DNA of 64,000 bases from Oncomelania hupensis (taxonomy: Eukaryota; Mollusca; Gastropoda; Littorinimorpha; Pomatiopsidae): assembly GCA_036898135.1 (NCBI GenBank), contig CM072526.1, positions 9,599,226 to 9,663,225 of the forward strand, read 5' to 3'. The number at the start of each line of letters is the position of its first letter. Within the stretch, counting starts at the first letter, position 1. Positions 12,869 to 24,195 of this stretch are shown here, in pieces. A model generated the notes under the pieces. The model did no database searches, had not been told where the DNA came from, and saw only the letters and a list, made by a program, of their open reading frames with translations. The position numbers and the translations under genes are program-made.

Positions 12869-13063
12869 CTGGATCTCTAACTCTCTCATGACGGCGCCTC
12901 GCTTAGACGTCTCCGGGAGCGAGTCGAGATCGGCGTCATCACGCTCGCTGTCGTACTCGCTCGTCTGTTCGGTGCGAGCGCTGCACGGTGCGTCCAAAGG
13001 GTCCTCCTCAGCGTGCACCGTCGGTGAATCTGCCGCATCCAATTCAATACAGGAAAAGTGGAC
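12869..13063 (-). CDS. Internal exon of the same host gene
   Basis: The exon is 195 bases, phase 0 at both ends, bounded by a cttccttaag acceptor and a CAG|GTCAGT donor. It encodes an acidic, Ser/Thr-rich peptide ending RGAVMRELEIQ. The next exon downstream on this strand is at 12041 (827-base intron) and continues the same frame. Composition suggests a disordered region; no domain is recognised. Confidence 0.6.
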
Positions 13064-13555
13064 CTTAAGGAAGCGTGTAGTAAGTAAGCTTACATCGCCA
13101 TCGCAGTAACCCAGTAGAATGGATCATAAATAGAAAAGAATTAGTGGACCGTCGATAATATATCGGTAGCAGTATTATGTATATATTCGAAATGCTATCG
13201 ACGATCCAATAATTGTTCTTATTCTGCTTGGTTAAATGCGCCAGTTTCCTGTCCAATAGCTGGGCCTCTGGCCTGTCAGGTTCATCTGACTGTGTGGTAT
13301 TTCTTGAGCTATGCTGGAGCAGTTCCCCACGATTCCCGGTTTGAGGGCTCGATGTTAAGTTCTATGCAGTACCTAACAGCTCTCGGTTTGAGGGCTCAAC
13401 GTTCCCTGCCTAGTTTGATTGTGTCTTTTATTTTCCGGCAGTATGAGAATAGGCTTAAAACCTATTATTCACTAGTGGTTTTGTACCCTGGCAAGCCAGG
13501 GTACACAGGTTGCTGTTTAAAATGTAGACAGAGAGACAACTGTTGTCTGCGAGTT

Positions 13556-14190
13556 TCATTTGGACGATGATACCTCCCCATATCCCCCTTGATACCTCAC
13601 CACACTCCCCCCCCTGATATCTCCCCGTCCCCCCCATGATGCCTCACCATACCCCCTTGATACCTCCCCGAACCCACTTGATACCTCCCCATACCCCCTT
13701 GATACTACCCTCCTTGATACTTCCCCGTTGATTGTTTCGCAGGTATGGATGAAAGGAATCGACCAATAAGGGTAATTGTAGATTATAGTCACACGACACC
13801 GGAACAACGTATAGGCGACTACTGGTCACATTAATCGACCAATGAATGAATGAACATTGAGGTTTAACGTCTACACCCACCAGTGGTGATATGGCAGACG
13901 GGGATAAACATCCCAGGGAAAGAGGGGTAGGGACCTGAATCAACAATGAACCACCAGAGCAATCATACTGCTAAAATGGACAGTGAAAATGGCCACATTT
14001 TATATCGCCCACCACGGGATTCGAACTTGGGTCATCGGTGTGCCAGGCGAACGCTCTACCACTTGAGCTACGGCGGTGGGACATTAATCGACCATCACCA
14101 TACCCCCTTATAGATACCCGTATCCCCGTTATGCCTACCCATGTCCCTTTAAACCTACCCGTAGCCCCCTTTTACCTACACGTACCACCC
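13556..14190. repeat. C-rich minisatellite (TGATACCTCCCCATACCCCC-like units) interrupted by a SINE
   Basis: Degenerate 18-21-base units occur at 13560-13730 and further C-rich relatives at 14095-14190. The SINE at 13842-14080 lies between them. Confidence 0.7.
13842..14080 (-). mobile_element. Complete tRNA-derived SINE with 14-bp target-site duplication
   Basis: On the minus strand the element starts with a tRNA-like head: A box GTAGCTCAAGTGGTAGAGCG and B box AGTTCGAATCCC. It continues into the body shared with 4625-4795 and ends in GTTAAACCTCAATG plus a (TTCA)n tail. ACATTAATCGACCA flanks it directly at 13828-13841 and 14081-14094. The perfect duplication shows LINE-mediated insertion, fairly recent compared with most repeats here. 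Confidence 0.9.
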
Positions 14191-14202
14191 CATCCCGATC
14201 CT

Positions 14203-14253
14203 AGTTAATAATAATAATAACAATAATAATAATAATAATACTAATAATACTAC

Positions 14254-14298
<45 letters not shown>

Positions 14299-14354
14299 TA
14301 GAATAATACAAATAGAAATCATAAAAAACACCAAGGTTTTAAAATAAAATTTGA

Positions 14355-14434
<80 letters not shown>

Positions 14435-14436
14435 TA

Positions 14437-14479
<43 letters not shown>

Positions 14480-14486
14480 GTTTATA

Positions 14487-14573
<87 letters not shown>

Positions 14574-14575
14574 GT
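14203..14575. repeat. (TAA)n microsatellite with an internal (TTA)n inversion
   Basis: TAA triplets run to about 14452, switch to TTA triplets (14453-14480), then return to TAA to 14570. The two orientations are complementary and could fold back. Confidence 0.95.
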
Positions 14576-14639
14576 TAAAAGTAAAAAGCCTAAATTAAAA
14601 AGAAAAATATCCATATTGTAGTGTAAAAAACAACAACCA

Positions 14640-14716
14640 TAGCCCGCGTGAGATTTGAACTTGGGTCGCCTGCACGGTAGGCGAATGTCTTACTCAGTGA
14701 GCCACCAAGGCTTCGT
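14640..14716 (-). pseudogene. tRNA-like sequence (probable SINE head or tRNA pseudogene)
   Basis: The minus strand has an A-box-like TGGCTCACTGAGTAAG, a CGCCT/AGGCG anticodon stem around a seven-base loop, and a B-box-like AAGTTCAAATC. The acceptor stem pairs poorly, so a functional tRNA is unlikely. Confidence 0.5.
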
Positions 14717-14719
14717 ATA

Positions 14720-15440
14720 AAGACCATAAATTTTTTGGTCTATATGGGATAACATGCTGAAACCTCGATTCGATTTTTAATTAATCAAATTTAATTAGTT
14801 AAACACAAAATTTTGTAAGATTGGTGACATGAGTGCAAAAGTGTTTTGAATGGAAATAAAACAAAATTTGTGGTATTACGGAACGGCACGTTCTTGACAC
14901 GGGTTGAATCGGAAGCGCGCGGAATGAGGCTATTGCAGTTTGTGGACATTTTGTTTATTTATTTATCTCAGAAACGGTTAAACGTTCGGTAGGGAAATGT
15001 CGGCTATAACAATTTCGCGGGTTTTGAGCGCACAGCAGGCCGATCCGCAGCGCCCAGCACCTGCCCAGATCAGCGTCCATACCGGACAAACTTTACAGTA
15101 GAGGCGAAGAAGGACTTCCGGCTAAGCAATTTATATATATAGATGACCATTCTTGCGGCTGAACCGCAGGGCTGAGCAATGGCTCCTGGCGCTAATCTTG
15201 TTCTATACTGAATGTACCAGGCTCTCAGTCATCCGGAAATGCTAACACGCGTGAGGGTCAGTGACAACAGGAGCGAGGACGAACTCAAGAATAGCCTTAA
15301 ACAAATTTAAGCTGTCGCTAGCCAAGATCGCCGTTCTTTCCACTGGCGTGTTAACAAACATTGACGCAATTTACGGGGATTCCGGGGGGAAACAAATTAC
15401 AATCATGGTGATGATGACCATTAGGTTGATGGTGACGATG
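14720..15440. other. Unassigned DNA
   Basis: No gene or repeat family recognised; a short ORF begins at 15261 but runs into a GAT microsatellite. Confidence 0.4.
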
Positions 15441-15448
15441 ATAGTGCC

Positions 15449-15480
<32 letters not shown>

Positions 15481-15604
15481 GGAGGAGGATGATGATGATG
15501 ATGATGATGATGGTGTGTCCACCCGAAGGCGAGACGGTCGTCTGCTTAAAAGTGTATAACTATATTGTGTAATTATTGAGTGTATGTGTGTGTGTTTCTG
15601 TGCG

Positions 15605-15642
<38 letters not shown>

Positions 15643-16048
15643 ACAGTTGACATTCAGTTATTTGTGTATGTGTTTGTGTCTGTGTGTTTGTGTGTATTTT
15701 TGTGTACATGTGTGTGCGTGCGTGCGTGCATGTGTGTGTGTGTTGGTTCTGTATCCTGAGGGTTTGTGACTAGAAAGCAGTTGGCTTTCAGTTCTTACTC
15801 TCTCAAAATAAAATGTTTGCGTGTAACCTAGAACAGAGAGAGCTTCACAGAGAGACAGTACAGACAAACAGACACGCACACACGCACTCACAACATTCCA
15901 GAACGCCCTCAACAACAATAACAATAACGACAACAACAACAGTAACAGCAACCACATTACAACACGCACACAACTTTCACACATAATACCATCGTCGCGA
16001 CGCATTTGAATATAAACCGACGACGATGACTAGGACGATGATGATGAA

Positions 16049-16107
<59 letters not shown>

Positions 16108-16130
16108 CGATGATGATGATGATGAATGTG
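15440..16130. repeat. Microsatellite cluster: (GAT)n, (GA)n, GT-rich, (GAT)n
   Basis: GAT triplets at 15446-15512, GA at 15608-15640, GT-rich sequence to 15742, ACA-rich at 15910-15960, GAT again at 16036-16125. Confidence 0.9.
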
Positions 16131-16404
16131 TTGGTTTTTGTGCAGAGTGTGCGATAGACGAGTCCGTAACAAGGAAGTATTTGTTCTGCAAATTCGATGG
16201 CAGCTATCCCGATTAAAACGAATAAATACATAAGAAGTAAAAGGAAAACGGCATTTCAATCTATACTTTGGATATGTTCGTAGGCAACATGAGTGCTTAC
16301 AAATAAAAACAAGAAACACACTGTTGCAATTTTTTTCCTTATTTTAGTCATTTTTGTCGTTTCCGGAGCTGAACGAAAGAACTGCTTCTATGGGGCGCCA
16401 TAAG

Positions 16405-16640
16405 TCCATTTATTCTATGTGACCATTCTATACATAGAATAAATTCTATCTCATATTATTCATTCTATGTCATAGAATTCATTCTATATTATAGAATTCA
16501 TTCTATGTCATAGAAATCATTCTATGTCATCTTATTCATTCTATGTTATATTATTCATTCTATGCTACAGAATTCATTCTATGCTATAGAATTCATTCTA
16601 TGTCATAGAATTCATTCTATGTTATAGAATGAAATCAATA
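16405..16640. repeat. Palindromic minisatellite array 1 (ATTCTATG..ATAGAAT)
   Basis: About eleven units of 19-22 bases, each close to the self-complementary core ATTCTATGTCATAGAAT. A second array of the same core is at 17445-17720. Confidence 0.9.
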
Positions 16641-16849
16641 TAAAAACTTTTTTTTAAATAGTAAAAACTGGGGCACTGTCAAGGTATAGAGAACATTTTA
16701 GGATATTGTGATGTTTTGAACATAGCACACTCGTGCAATAATGATTACAGAGCGATTTGTCACTGACATTCAGTTTAGAGTTGACGACATGCAGTGCTTC
16801 ATCATTTGCGAGTGGAAATCGATGAAAGGAAATGTTCTTTTCTTTGCAG

Positions 16850-17020
16850 AAAGGTTTTACGTCGGAGTTAGAGCATCCAAACGCAGCACAGTACTACACC
16901 ATTTTCAAACTCGATCACGCTGTGTTATTCCCGCAGCACGTGGCCGCCACGCCTTTGTGCATAGCGCCCTGGGGGGCCGCTTGGGGTGAAATAGATTTTT
17001 TGCAATATTCAGCTTTATGA
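16850..17020 (+). CDS. Candidate terminal exon of an unrecognised gene
   Basis: A strong pyrimidine-rich acceptor (ttcttttctttgcag, ending 16849) is followed by 56 codons in phase 0 to TGA at 17018-17020. The peptide starts KGFTSELEHPNAAQYYTIFK, has VLFPQHVAAT and CIAPWGAAWGE and ends FLQYSAL. I do not recognise it; the YYTIF...VLFPQHV wording faintly recalls the end of PARP catalytic domains but that is not enough for a call. Palindromic arrays lie on both sides. No clear AATAAA lies close downstream. Confidence 0.35.
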   Translation, partial: KGFTSELEHPNAAQYYTIFKLDHAVLFPQHVAATPLCIAPWGAAWGEIDFLQYSAL

Positions 17021-17444
17021 ACCTTTCATTTATTATGTCTCAGAGTTGTATAGCAATATTCGACCTTTAAATATATTAATTATTGCTTTTTATGAATGTA
17101 CAGTACGGTTATTTCTTCGGTATTGAGCGAAAAGAACTGATTATTTAATTAGATTTTGTCACCATAAACCCTTACAGAACCTCAGCACATTGTAATGAAA
17201 AAAGCAAGCACGCAGGGGCGGAGGGGGGGGGAGGGTGTGTGTGACGTCAATTATTTTTATTGCTAAGCGATCTATTCACACTAATTATACCGTCGAAGTC
17301 GTCCGCATCAAGAAACCTAAATGCTTGTTCACGAAATTATGATGTCTGATAAAGCCGCAGAGCGCTTGGTACGTCAGCCGTTTCTTCAGTTCTCGCGCGC
17401 GTGCAAGGCTCCACGTGTCCCTTTATACGTCACAGCCTCGCTTC

Positions 17445-17720
17445 ACATAGAATGACCTAGTTGCGCATAGAATGAGCATTCTATGTTATAGAATGAGCAT
17501 TCTATGTTATAGAATGGATTCTATGTTATAGAATGAACATTCTAAGTTATACAATGGATTCTATGTTATAGAATGAACATTCTATGTTATAGAATGACCA
17601 TTCTATGTTATAGAATGAACATTCTATGTTATAGAATGGATCCTATGTTATAGAATGAACATTCTATGTTATAGAATGAACATTCTATAACATAGAATGC
17701 ATTCTATGTGCACCAAATGT
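17445..17720. repeat. Palindromic minisatellite array 2
   Basis: About twelve units of GAACATTCTATGTTATAGAAT type with the same palindromic core as array 1. Degenerate relatives trail off to about 17870. Confidence 0.9.
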
Positions 17721-17924
17721 TAAAAAACAATTCTATGAAAATAGAATGTATTCAGTGTTGCGAATAAAATCCATTTTATGTTAAAAAAATGAATTTTATG
17801 TCATACAATTCTTGCTGTGTTATACAATTAATTCTATATACATATAATTCATTTCATTCACATAAAATTAAAAAACACAACTGATAAATTGTAACAAAAT
17901 TTAGAATTTAAAAAAAAGATATTG

Positions 17925-18430
17925 TTTGACACATCACCACATCGCATCATCACCACATCGATCACATCATCACATCACATCACTGCATCACATTGCTTCA
18001 TTACCATCATCGTGAAAACGCACCACCACATAAAATCACATCATATCAACAAATCATCACATCACATCAGCTGACATCACAGCAGCAGCACATCTTCACA
18101 TTGCAGCAGACAGAACATATCATGGCATCATTGAATCACATCACATAATCTAATCACCCCACCCCTCCCACCCATCACATTTGTGGTGCAGTGTGGTGTG
18201 ATTTAGAGTGATGTAGCGTGGTGATGTGATGTGGTAATGTGTATGTATGTATCTGCAATACAGTTCTATTATGCCTTAAAAGCAGTGAATCAGACCACAT
18301 CGTCACATAACCTAATCACTCCACCACACCTACCCATCACATTTGTGGTGCAGTGTGATGTAGAGTGATGTGGTGTGGTGATGGGAGGTGGCAATGTGTA
18401 TATCTCTCTGCAATACAGTCCCATGCCATA
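17925..18430. repeat. CATCA-rich tract and a tandem duplication of about 150 bp
   Basis: ATCACATC-type repeats (17930-18150) lead into two diverged copies of one unit, 18134-18280 and 18292-18430. Both contain CCCATCACATTTGTGGTGCAG and end with CTGCAATACAGT. Confidence 0.75.
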
Positions 18431-18438
18431 AAAAAAAA

Positions 18439-18646
18439 GATTTGGCCCCGTGCGACTTCTTTTTGTTTCCAAACTTGGAAAAAGTCACACGCCGGGCAGA
18501 AATTTGAGTCGAATGAGGAGGTCATCGCCGCCACGGAGGCCTACTTTGCAGACCTCGAGAAAACGTATTTTTGAGACGGGTTAAAGAAGTTGGAGCATCG
18601 CTGGGTCAAGTGTATCGAACTAAAAGGAGACTATATTGAAAAATAA
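18439..18646 (+). pseudogene. mariner transposase C-terminal fragment
   Basis: The sequence gives DLAPCDFFLFPNLEK, then after a one-base frame change SNEEVIAATEAYFADLEKTYF, an in-frame TGA, and DGLKKLEHRWVKCIELKGDY to a TAA at 18644-18646. DLAPCDF is the third catalytic motif (final D) of mariner DD34D transposases, and the rest is the standard C-terminus. The 5' two-thirds, with the first two aspartates, are absent. Dead copy. Confidence 0.85.
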
Positions 18647-18709
18647 ATCTCCACTTTTTGAAAATTTTCGTTTTTCTTTTGTAGGCTAAGTAGTTATCGG
18701 ACCACCCTC

Positions 18710-18712
<3 letters not shown>

Positions 18713-18798
<86 letters not shown>
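18713..18798. repeat. (CT)n followed by (AT)n microsatellite
   Basis: Pure CT to about 18766 then AT to 18797. Confidence 0.95.
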
Positions 18799-18800
<2 letters not shown>

Positions 18801-19016
18801 TTAAGTCAAATCATTGGAGCAGACGTAGCGTACCAACAACTTGGTCTTAATGACAGTTGGATTTTTGTATTACGCGAGGCGGAAACTAACAGCTGCGACT
18901 CGACTTTGGCTATTTCTACGAAAACAAATCCAGTATCTACATAGTTCTCTAGTAACAAAAACAACAACAATATACTTTAGTATCTCAAATCAAAAAACAA
19001 ACACACAAACATTTAC

Positions 19017-19213
19017 CTAGTGTAGTCCGTGGTGATGAGTTTGAACGTTTGCCAGCCGATAACGTACTTGTTCAAGCCAGGGACTAACACGGCAAAGAAA
19101 GCTCCTTGGCACGTGGCTTTTTCGTGTATCTCACACAGCCAGTCGTTCGTCGCTAGACAACCTGTGGTGTTGGCCCTTGTTTCGTGCAGGATTAAGACGG
19201 GAACATTGGTGTG
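19017..19213 (-). CDS. Exon of an unrecognised host gene (Cys-containing domain)
   Basis: The exon has a good acceptor (tcttctgttccag) and donor (AG|GTAAATG), starts in phase 0 and ends in phase 2, with 65 uninterrupted codons. The peptide contains VPVLILHETRANTTGC, WLCEIHEKATC, FFAVLVPGLNKYVIGWQ and TFKLITTDYTR. Hydrophobic/charged alternation and three cysteines suggest a folded, perhaps extracellular, domain, but I do not recognise the family. The exons at 21125-21208 and 22145-22263 on the same strand are probably upstream exons of the same gene. Confidence 0.6.
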
Positions 19214-19879
19214 CTGGAACAGAAGAGAACAAGAACAGGAAGCTACTCACTTTAAAGTAAACCTGAGTTTGTCCCCCCTCCTCTTCCCCTCTCTCCCTCC
19301 CCTCTCTCCAAACTTGTCCACTAGATTAGCATAATACAGGGAAAATAACAAGCCAAACAAGCCGTAGAAGATTTTTCCAAATTGTCGCCTTTATTATTTT
19401 TTTTTTTAAAGGGGGAGGGGTGCGGGGCAGGGTGGTGGTGGAGGAAGGAGGGTTATTTATTTATTTATTTATTTATTTTTGGTAAATTAATTTCTTGGGG
19501 ATGTGGGGTGGGGTGTGAAGGAGTGGGGGGGTGGGTGGTAAAAGGGGACAACATAAAAGATTAGTGGATAGTATGGTCTTAGAGGAGTTTATAAATCCAC
19601 CTTATTATGGCGAAGGCTATCAGATAGGCATGTAAGCAGCTCGTCCCTTCGCTAGCAGGGGTTGGGGATGGGAGTATGGGTGCGGAGGGGGGGGGGGTGT
19701 CCTTAATTTAACGCGCTTACTGAGCGCCACTTTGGACTTGAGGCACGGCAGTATTTTCTACAAAGGTTTGTTGGGCACGCTCTGCTGCGTGTGCTGGTGT
19801 TTGGTCTGTGCCTGTATTCTAAGGGAGACGAGCCACTTGTAACTAGCGACATTTGTCAACACCCTGTCTCCTTAAAAGT

Positions 19880-20037
19880 GACCTCCCTGCCTTTATAACA
19901 CATGTTGGAGTGACAGGTGTGTTTCTGCTGTGGATGTTAGATGGTGTGTGCTGCATTGTGTGAGAGTGTATGTTCGTACGGGTCGCCGCGCTTTGGGCCT
20001 GTTTGTGATTTGGGGGGAAAGCGCGTATATAGCATTC

Positions 20038-20097
<60 letters not shown>

Positions 20098-20215
20098 GGG
20101 TGTAGTAGTAGTAGAAGACGACGAAGAAGAAGTAGTAGTAGTAATAGTAGTAGTAGTAGTAATAGTAGTAGTAGTAATAGTAGTAGTAGAAGTAAGCTTA
20201 GTAGTAGTGCAGCAA
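19880..20215 (+). repeat. SINE-like 3' end with an expanded (AGT)n tail
   Basis: The region GTCGCCGCGCTTTGGGCCTG...GATTTGGGG...GCGCGTATA leads into AGT/GGT triplets. The same 3' end precedes the ATT tract at 21450-21812, so both microsatellites grew from the tail of one retroposon family. Confidence 0.65.
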
Positions 20216-20280
20216 AGCCTGCCCGCAGCCGCAGAGACCATGCCATGCGGTACCTGCTGATCCAGTGATGGACAGACTAC

Positions 20281-21119
20281 AGGGTCCGTATTTAGAACGC
20301 CAATACCCGCTGGTAATTTACTATGAGGAGGGGTAAAATCTTTACCTTCCGCTGGTTTGGACCTGTCTGGTATTCAGAGAAGTTGTAACTGCCCTGCCGC
20401 TCGGCCCAACGGCCGATAATTTTACCGACGCCAGCCCCCTCCGGTAACTCGTACCCTTGCCGAGGTAAATATGGCGAATGCAATTGTTTTCGCAATGATT
20501 TTGCATCGAAGACGAAGGAACAGCGTCTTTCGGGACAGATGAAATCTTCTAAATATACTTGATGATGTAGACCATTACAGAAAATTCACCTTTCGAAGAA
20601 TCGACATCGTGCGAATTGTGGGCGAAGTAGGAGAGGAGTTGCAACCTGCGAGCAGGCACCGTCACTTCTTCCTTCACTGCAACTGTGTATTGTACTAGGT
20701 TTCCAGTTCTATTTATTCTTGAGCCAGTAAAATTGCCGCAAAATACTTTCGTTTTGATGGTAGATTAATGACTAAAGTGAAGTATGAAAGTAAAATGTTT
20801 TTAGTTTCCTCTTTAAATTCTAATCAAACAAAATATTTGTTAATGGGAAAAGTTGCTTTTTCCTTCGTGTGATCCGTCGTCTGCCATTGAAACTGTTGTG
20901 TCGTTATAATCGAAGAGCGCATGAGTAATAGAGGGGGATTAAATTTAGCTCGAGGTAGGGACCATGCGTCAGGTAGGCCTTTTTGAATACCGAGATAAGT
21001 TTACAGGAAGTTTTCTCCAAACCTAAGGTAAGAAAAAAAATGACCGCAAGGTCTATACCTTGACATAAACAACCTATCGACGGGTTCGCAAGCGGGGCTT
21101 TCTGAATACGGACCCAGGA
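20281..21119. mobile_element. Candidate non-autonomous DNA element with short inverted ends
   Basis: GGGTCCGTATTTAGAA at 20283 has its reverse complement (one mismatch) ending at 21115. No target duplication could be shown, and no transposase is inside. The right end abuts the candidate exon at 21125-21208, which loses its frame there, consistent with insertion into or beside an exon. Confidence 0.4.
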
Positions 21120-21124
21120 AGTTA

Positions 21125-21208
21125 TCCTTCTTCCTCCACACCATCAGGAACTGTAACGCCCTCTCCATCGAGGAAGCCATCACCTCTGAACCTTCTAATA
21201 GCACATTG
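21125..21208 (-). CDS. Candidate exon of the unrecognised host gene, 3' end uncertain
   Basis: A ctatttgacag acceptor precedes a phase-0 frame, which fits the phase-0 end of the exon at 22145. It reads QCAIRRFRGDGFLDGEGVTV and then PDGVEEEG before a TAA. No good donor is seen; the inverted-end element at 20281-21119 starts a few bases later and may have removed it. Confidence 0.4.
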
Positions 21209-21449
21209 CTGTCAAATAGTCCTTAACCGATACAATTACTCGTCTATCCCCCCACCCCCCAATCCTCTTACAAAACCTCCTCCCTCTTTATCCAACCACA
21301 ACTGTTACTAGTGCTAGATTATTACTATAGGGTTTTCTCCGGGCACTCCGGTTTCCTCCCTCCCTCCCTTCAATAATGGTACTGGACGCAGTCAGTATAA
21401 AATTTGAAAAAAAAATCGATTTTCTTTCCGTTTTCTAATAGCGATCTCT

Positions 21450-21813
<364 letters not shown>

Positions 21814-22144
21814 GTTTTTTTTGTTTTGTTATGTGAGCGACTTGTGGGCCTGGTCCAGCATTGGGCGGTGCTGGGGCTGGTACTCAGGCCTCCGCTTGCT
21901 GTGTCTGGAATGCAACAGCAGCACAAGCATCTCCACATATTAGTTATGCCTTTAGCAAGTAGAACTAGATTATGATGTACACTATTATACTTTCGTTGCT
22001 ATTCGTTTTTATCTCTCTTTCACCACCATCAAGGAAAAGCACGGCAACCCCCAAGTACAACCAACAGCATCAAATGAATCAACGTAGGATACTGATTGTG
22101 GCTGCTCAACCCAAGAAGAAGAAGAAGCAAACACCAACACGTAC

Positions 22145-22263
22145 TCCTTTACGATCGTCGGCTATAGCGGTATAGCGGATGTCCAGGGCTGACCCACTTT
22201 GCAGATGCATATCTGATACCGAGTCGAGGCCGTTCCAGGATTCGTATTTGAAGTACCAGCGAC
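22145..22263 (-). CDS. Exon of the unrecognised host gene
   Basis: Bounded by a tctgtgctggtttag acceptor and a GGA|GTACGT donor, 119 bases, entering with two bases of a split codon and leaving in phase 0. It reads RWYFKYESWNGLDSVSD then MHLQSGSALDIRYTAIADDR. Trp- and Tyr-rich wording suggests a folded domain. Family unknown; upstream exons not found. Confidence 0.5.
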
Positions 22264-22283
22264 CTAAACCAGCACAGAAATGA

Positions 22284-22695
22284 ATAGGTTAGTTAGTTAG
22301 TCATTGTTTATAGTGTCCAGCGGAATGCAAAAAAGCCGAATCAGGACCACAACCCGGTTGAAATAGAACTCATCCCCGATCCGTATAAAAGGTCTACCAT
22401 GATGGTAAAACTGAAGGCACTCCACCAGCCGGTCACTTTATCATAAAGGCATCCCATGTAGGGGATGCTGAGGCTGTACACTAATTTATCGAAGCCTCGT
22501 TTACAAAAAACAAAATACAATATCAACATCATTATAAAATATTAACGAAACACATACATATAAAATGCCTTCATTGCTAAATAATAATAGCATAGAAAGC
22601 CGTAGTGACCATTTGGCAGAAAGCGTCCAATAGCCCCAACCTAACCCAAAATACCCCATACACAAATGATGAGTTTTGCGAGAGTTTTCAAGAAA
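22284..22695 (-). repeat. Interspersed repeat R1, copy on the minus strand
   Basis: The reverse complement aligns with the 3' two-thirds of 3846-4422, including GTGACCGGCTGGTGGAGTGCC and CTTTTATACGGATCGGGG, but ends in an (ACTA)n rather than (AATC)n tail. Confidence 0.65.
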
Positions 22696-23091
22696 AAATG
22701 TAGTTGACTGGTCTAGTGAAAAAGATAGGTTGATAGAACAGATCAGAAATAATAAATACGTAAATACAATCATACATACATACTGTACATACATACACAC
22801 ATCACATACATTTAGGTTCACTGTTGCACATTATGAAATACAATGAAACATCACAGAAAACGTTGAACGTTTACAAACAGCAATCGATGCATACAATTGA
22901 GTCAAGGGAACTAATTGCTGTTTGCAAAAAACGAACATTTTATTTAAACAGTTATCCACTCCTTTTGATCATTGCACATTATCAACGTGAACTCAAACAT
23001 TATGATTTTCTTTGTGCATCTCACCAACTGGACATTAATTGTCCCGAAAAAGGAATGCCTGTTGACACTTCAGTTTATAATGCTTGACGCC

Positions 23092-23383
<292 letters not shown>

Positions 23384-23535
23384 AATATATAATTTTAACA
23401 ATAATTATCACATGTGGAATGTTATCCATTTTAAGAAAAAAAAAAGGCTTTTTATTTAAAAAAAAAGAATGATTAGTATACCTTAATTGAATTATAAACA
23501 TTTGTTTGAAAACGTTTTTATTTGAAAAAAAAAAT

Positions 23536-23617
23536 GGCACGGCTGAGGTTTGAACCCACGCGGATATGAATCTATTGAATCTTAAGTCTAATGTCTTAAC
23601 CACTCGGCCACCATACA
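23536..23617 (-). pseudogene. tRNA-Leu(UAA)-like sequence
   Basis: The minus strand has GGTGGCCGAGTGGTTAAG (A box), GACTTAAGATTC (anticodon loop with TAA) and GTGGGTTCAAAC (B box), the order expected for tRNA-Leu. One T-stem pair is broken and several acceptor pairs are wobble or mismatched. It sits just outside the Polinton's left repeat. A real but diverged tRNA is possible; a pseudogene is more likely. Confidence 0.55.
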
Positions 23618-23632
23618 TTAATTTAAAATGCT

Positions 23633-24090
23633 GCTTTTGTAAGATGAATACTTTATGAATGGATGCCTGACACATCTGGAGGAAGATCAAAAAGAAAGCC
23701 AATATTATTTTTGGAGAGGGTCGGTTTTAGAAGGCCGAGAAAATATGTAAGTGGACACTAGATGAAATGATTAGGATACGATTAAAGTGTGAATGGGAAT
23801 GAGCGTGTATGTTTAACAACCAAATGAGTCACATCTGGACAAGGGTCTCTAGAGACGAGGGTGCCAGTAAACGCGGATTTGACACTGTTTAGACTAGACA
23901 GGTGAGTGATGGACTAAAGACGCGTGATGCCGGCCGCGAGAATGGGAAACAGATGCTTACATACACATACACAATGTGGGGTTAATTGTATCTTGTGTGC
24001 AAGCAAGATCGGATTGTAGGTTAAATAAAAGGGAGGGCTGTTATATTGTCCATAGGAGATCAGCGAGAGGAAGATAGTTAATTAAGACTT
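23633..24090 (+). repeat. Left terminal inverted repeat of the Polinton
   Basis: Reads TTTTGTAAGATGAATACT... and aligns over its whole length with the reverse complement of 36513-36990. Long identical stretches include AAGCCAATATTATTTTTGGA and ACAATGTGGGGTTAATTGTA. Differences are scattered substitutions and short indels; by eye roughly nine bases in ten agree. Confidence 0.9.
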
Positions 24091-24195
24091 GTAGACGTAA
24101 TGAACAGATTTTCGCAGCCCTCAGTGGCTATATTTTAAAAGACCGGCATCATTGCGAAGACTTCATTCATCAAAAAGATCAGCCCCACAGCAAAG

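Noticed and set aside
16850..17020. PARP catalytic-domain C-terminus
   Set aside because: Only a vague similarity of a dozen residues; no catalytic motif in the exon.
20292..20495. 67-codon minus-strand ORF
   Set aside because: Lies in the subterminal inverted part of the candidate DNA element; no motif and no splice context.
23536..23617. A functional tRNA-Leu(UAA) gene
   Set aside because: Boxes and anticodon loop are good, but the T stem and acceptor stem have mismatches; listed as tRNA-like only.
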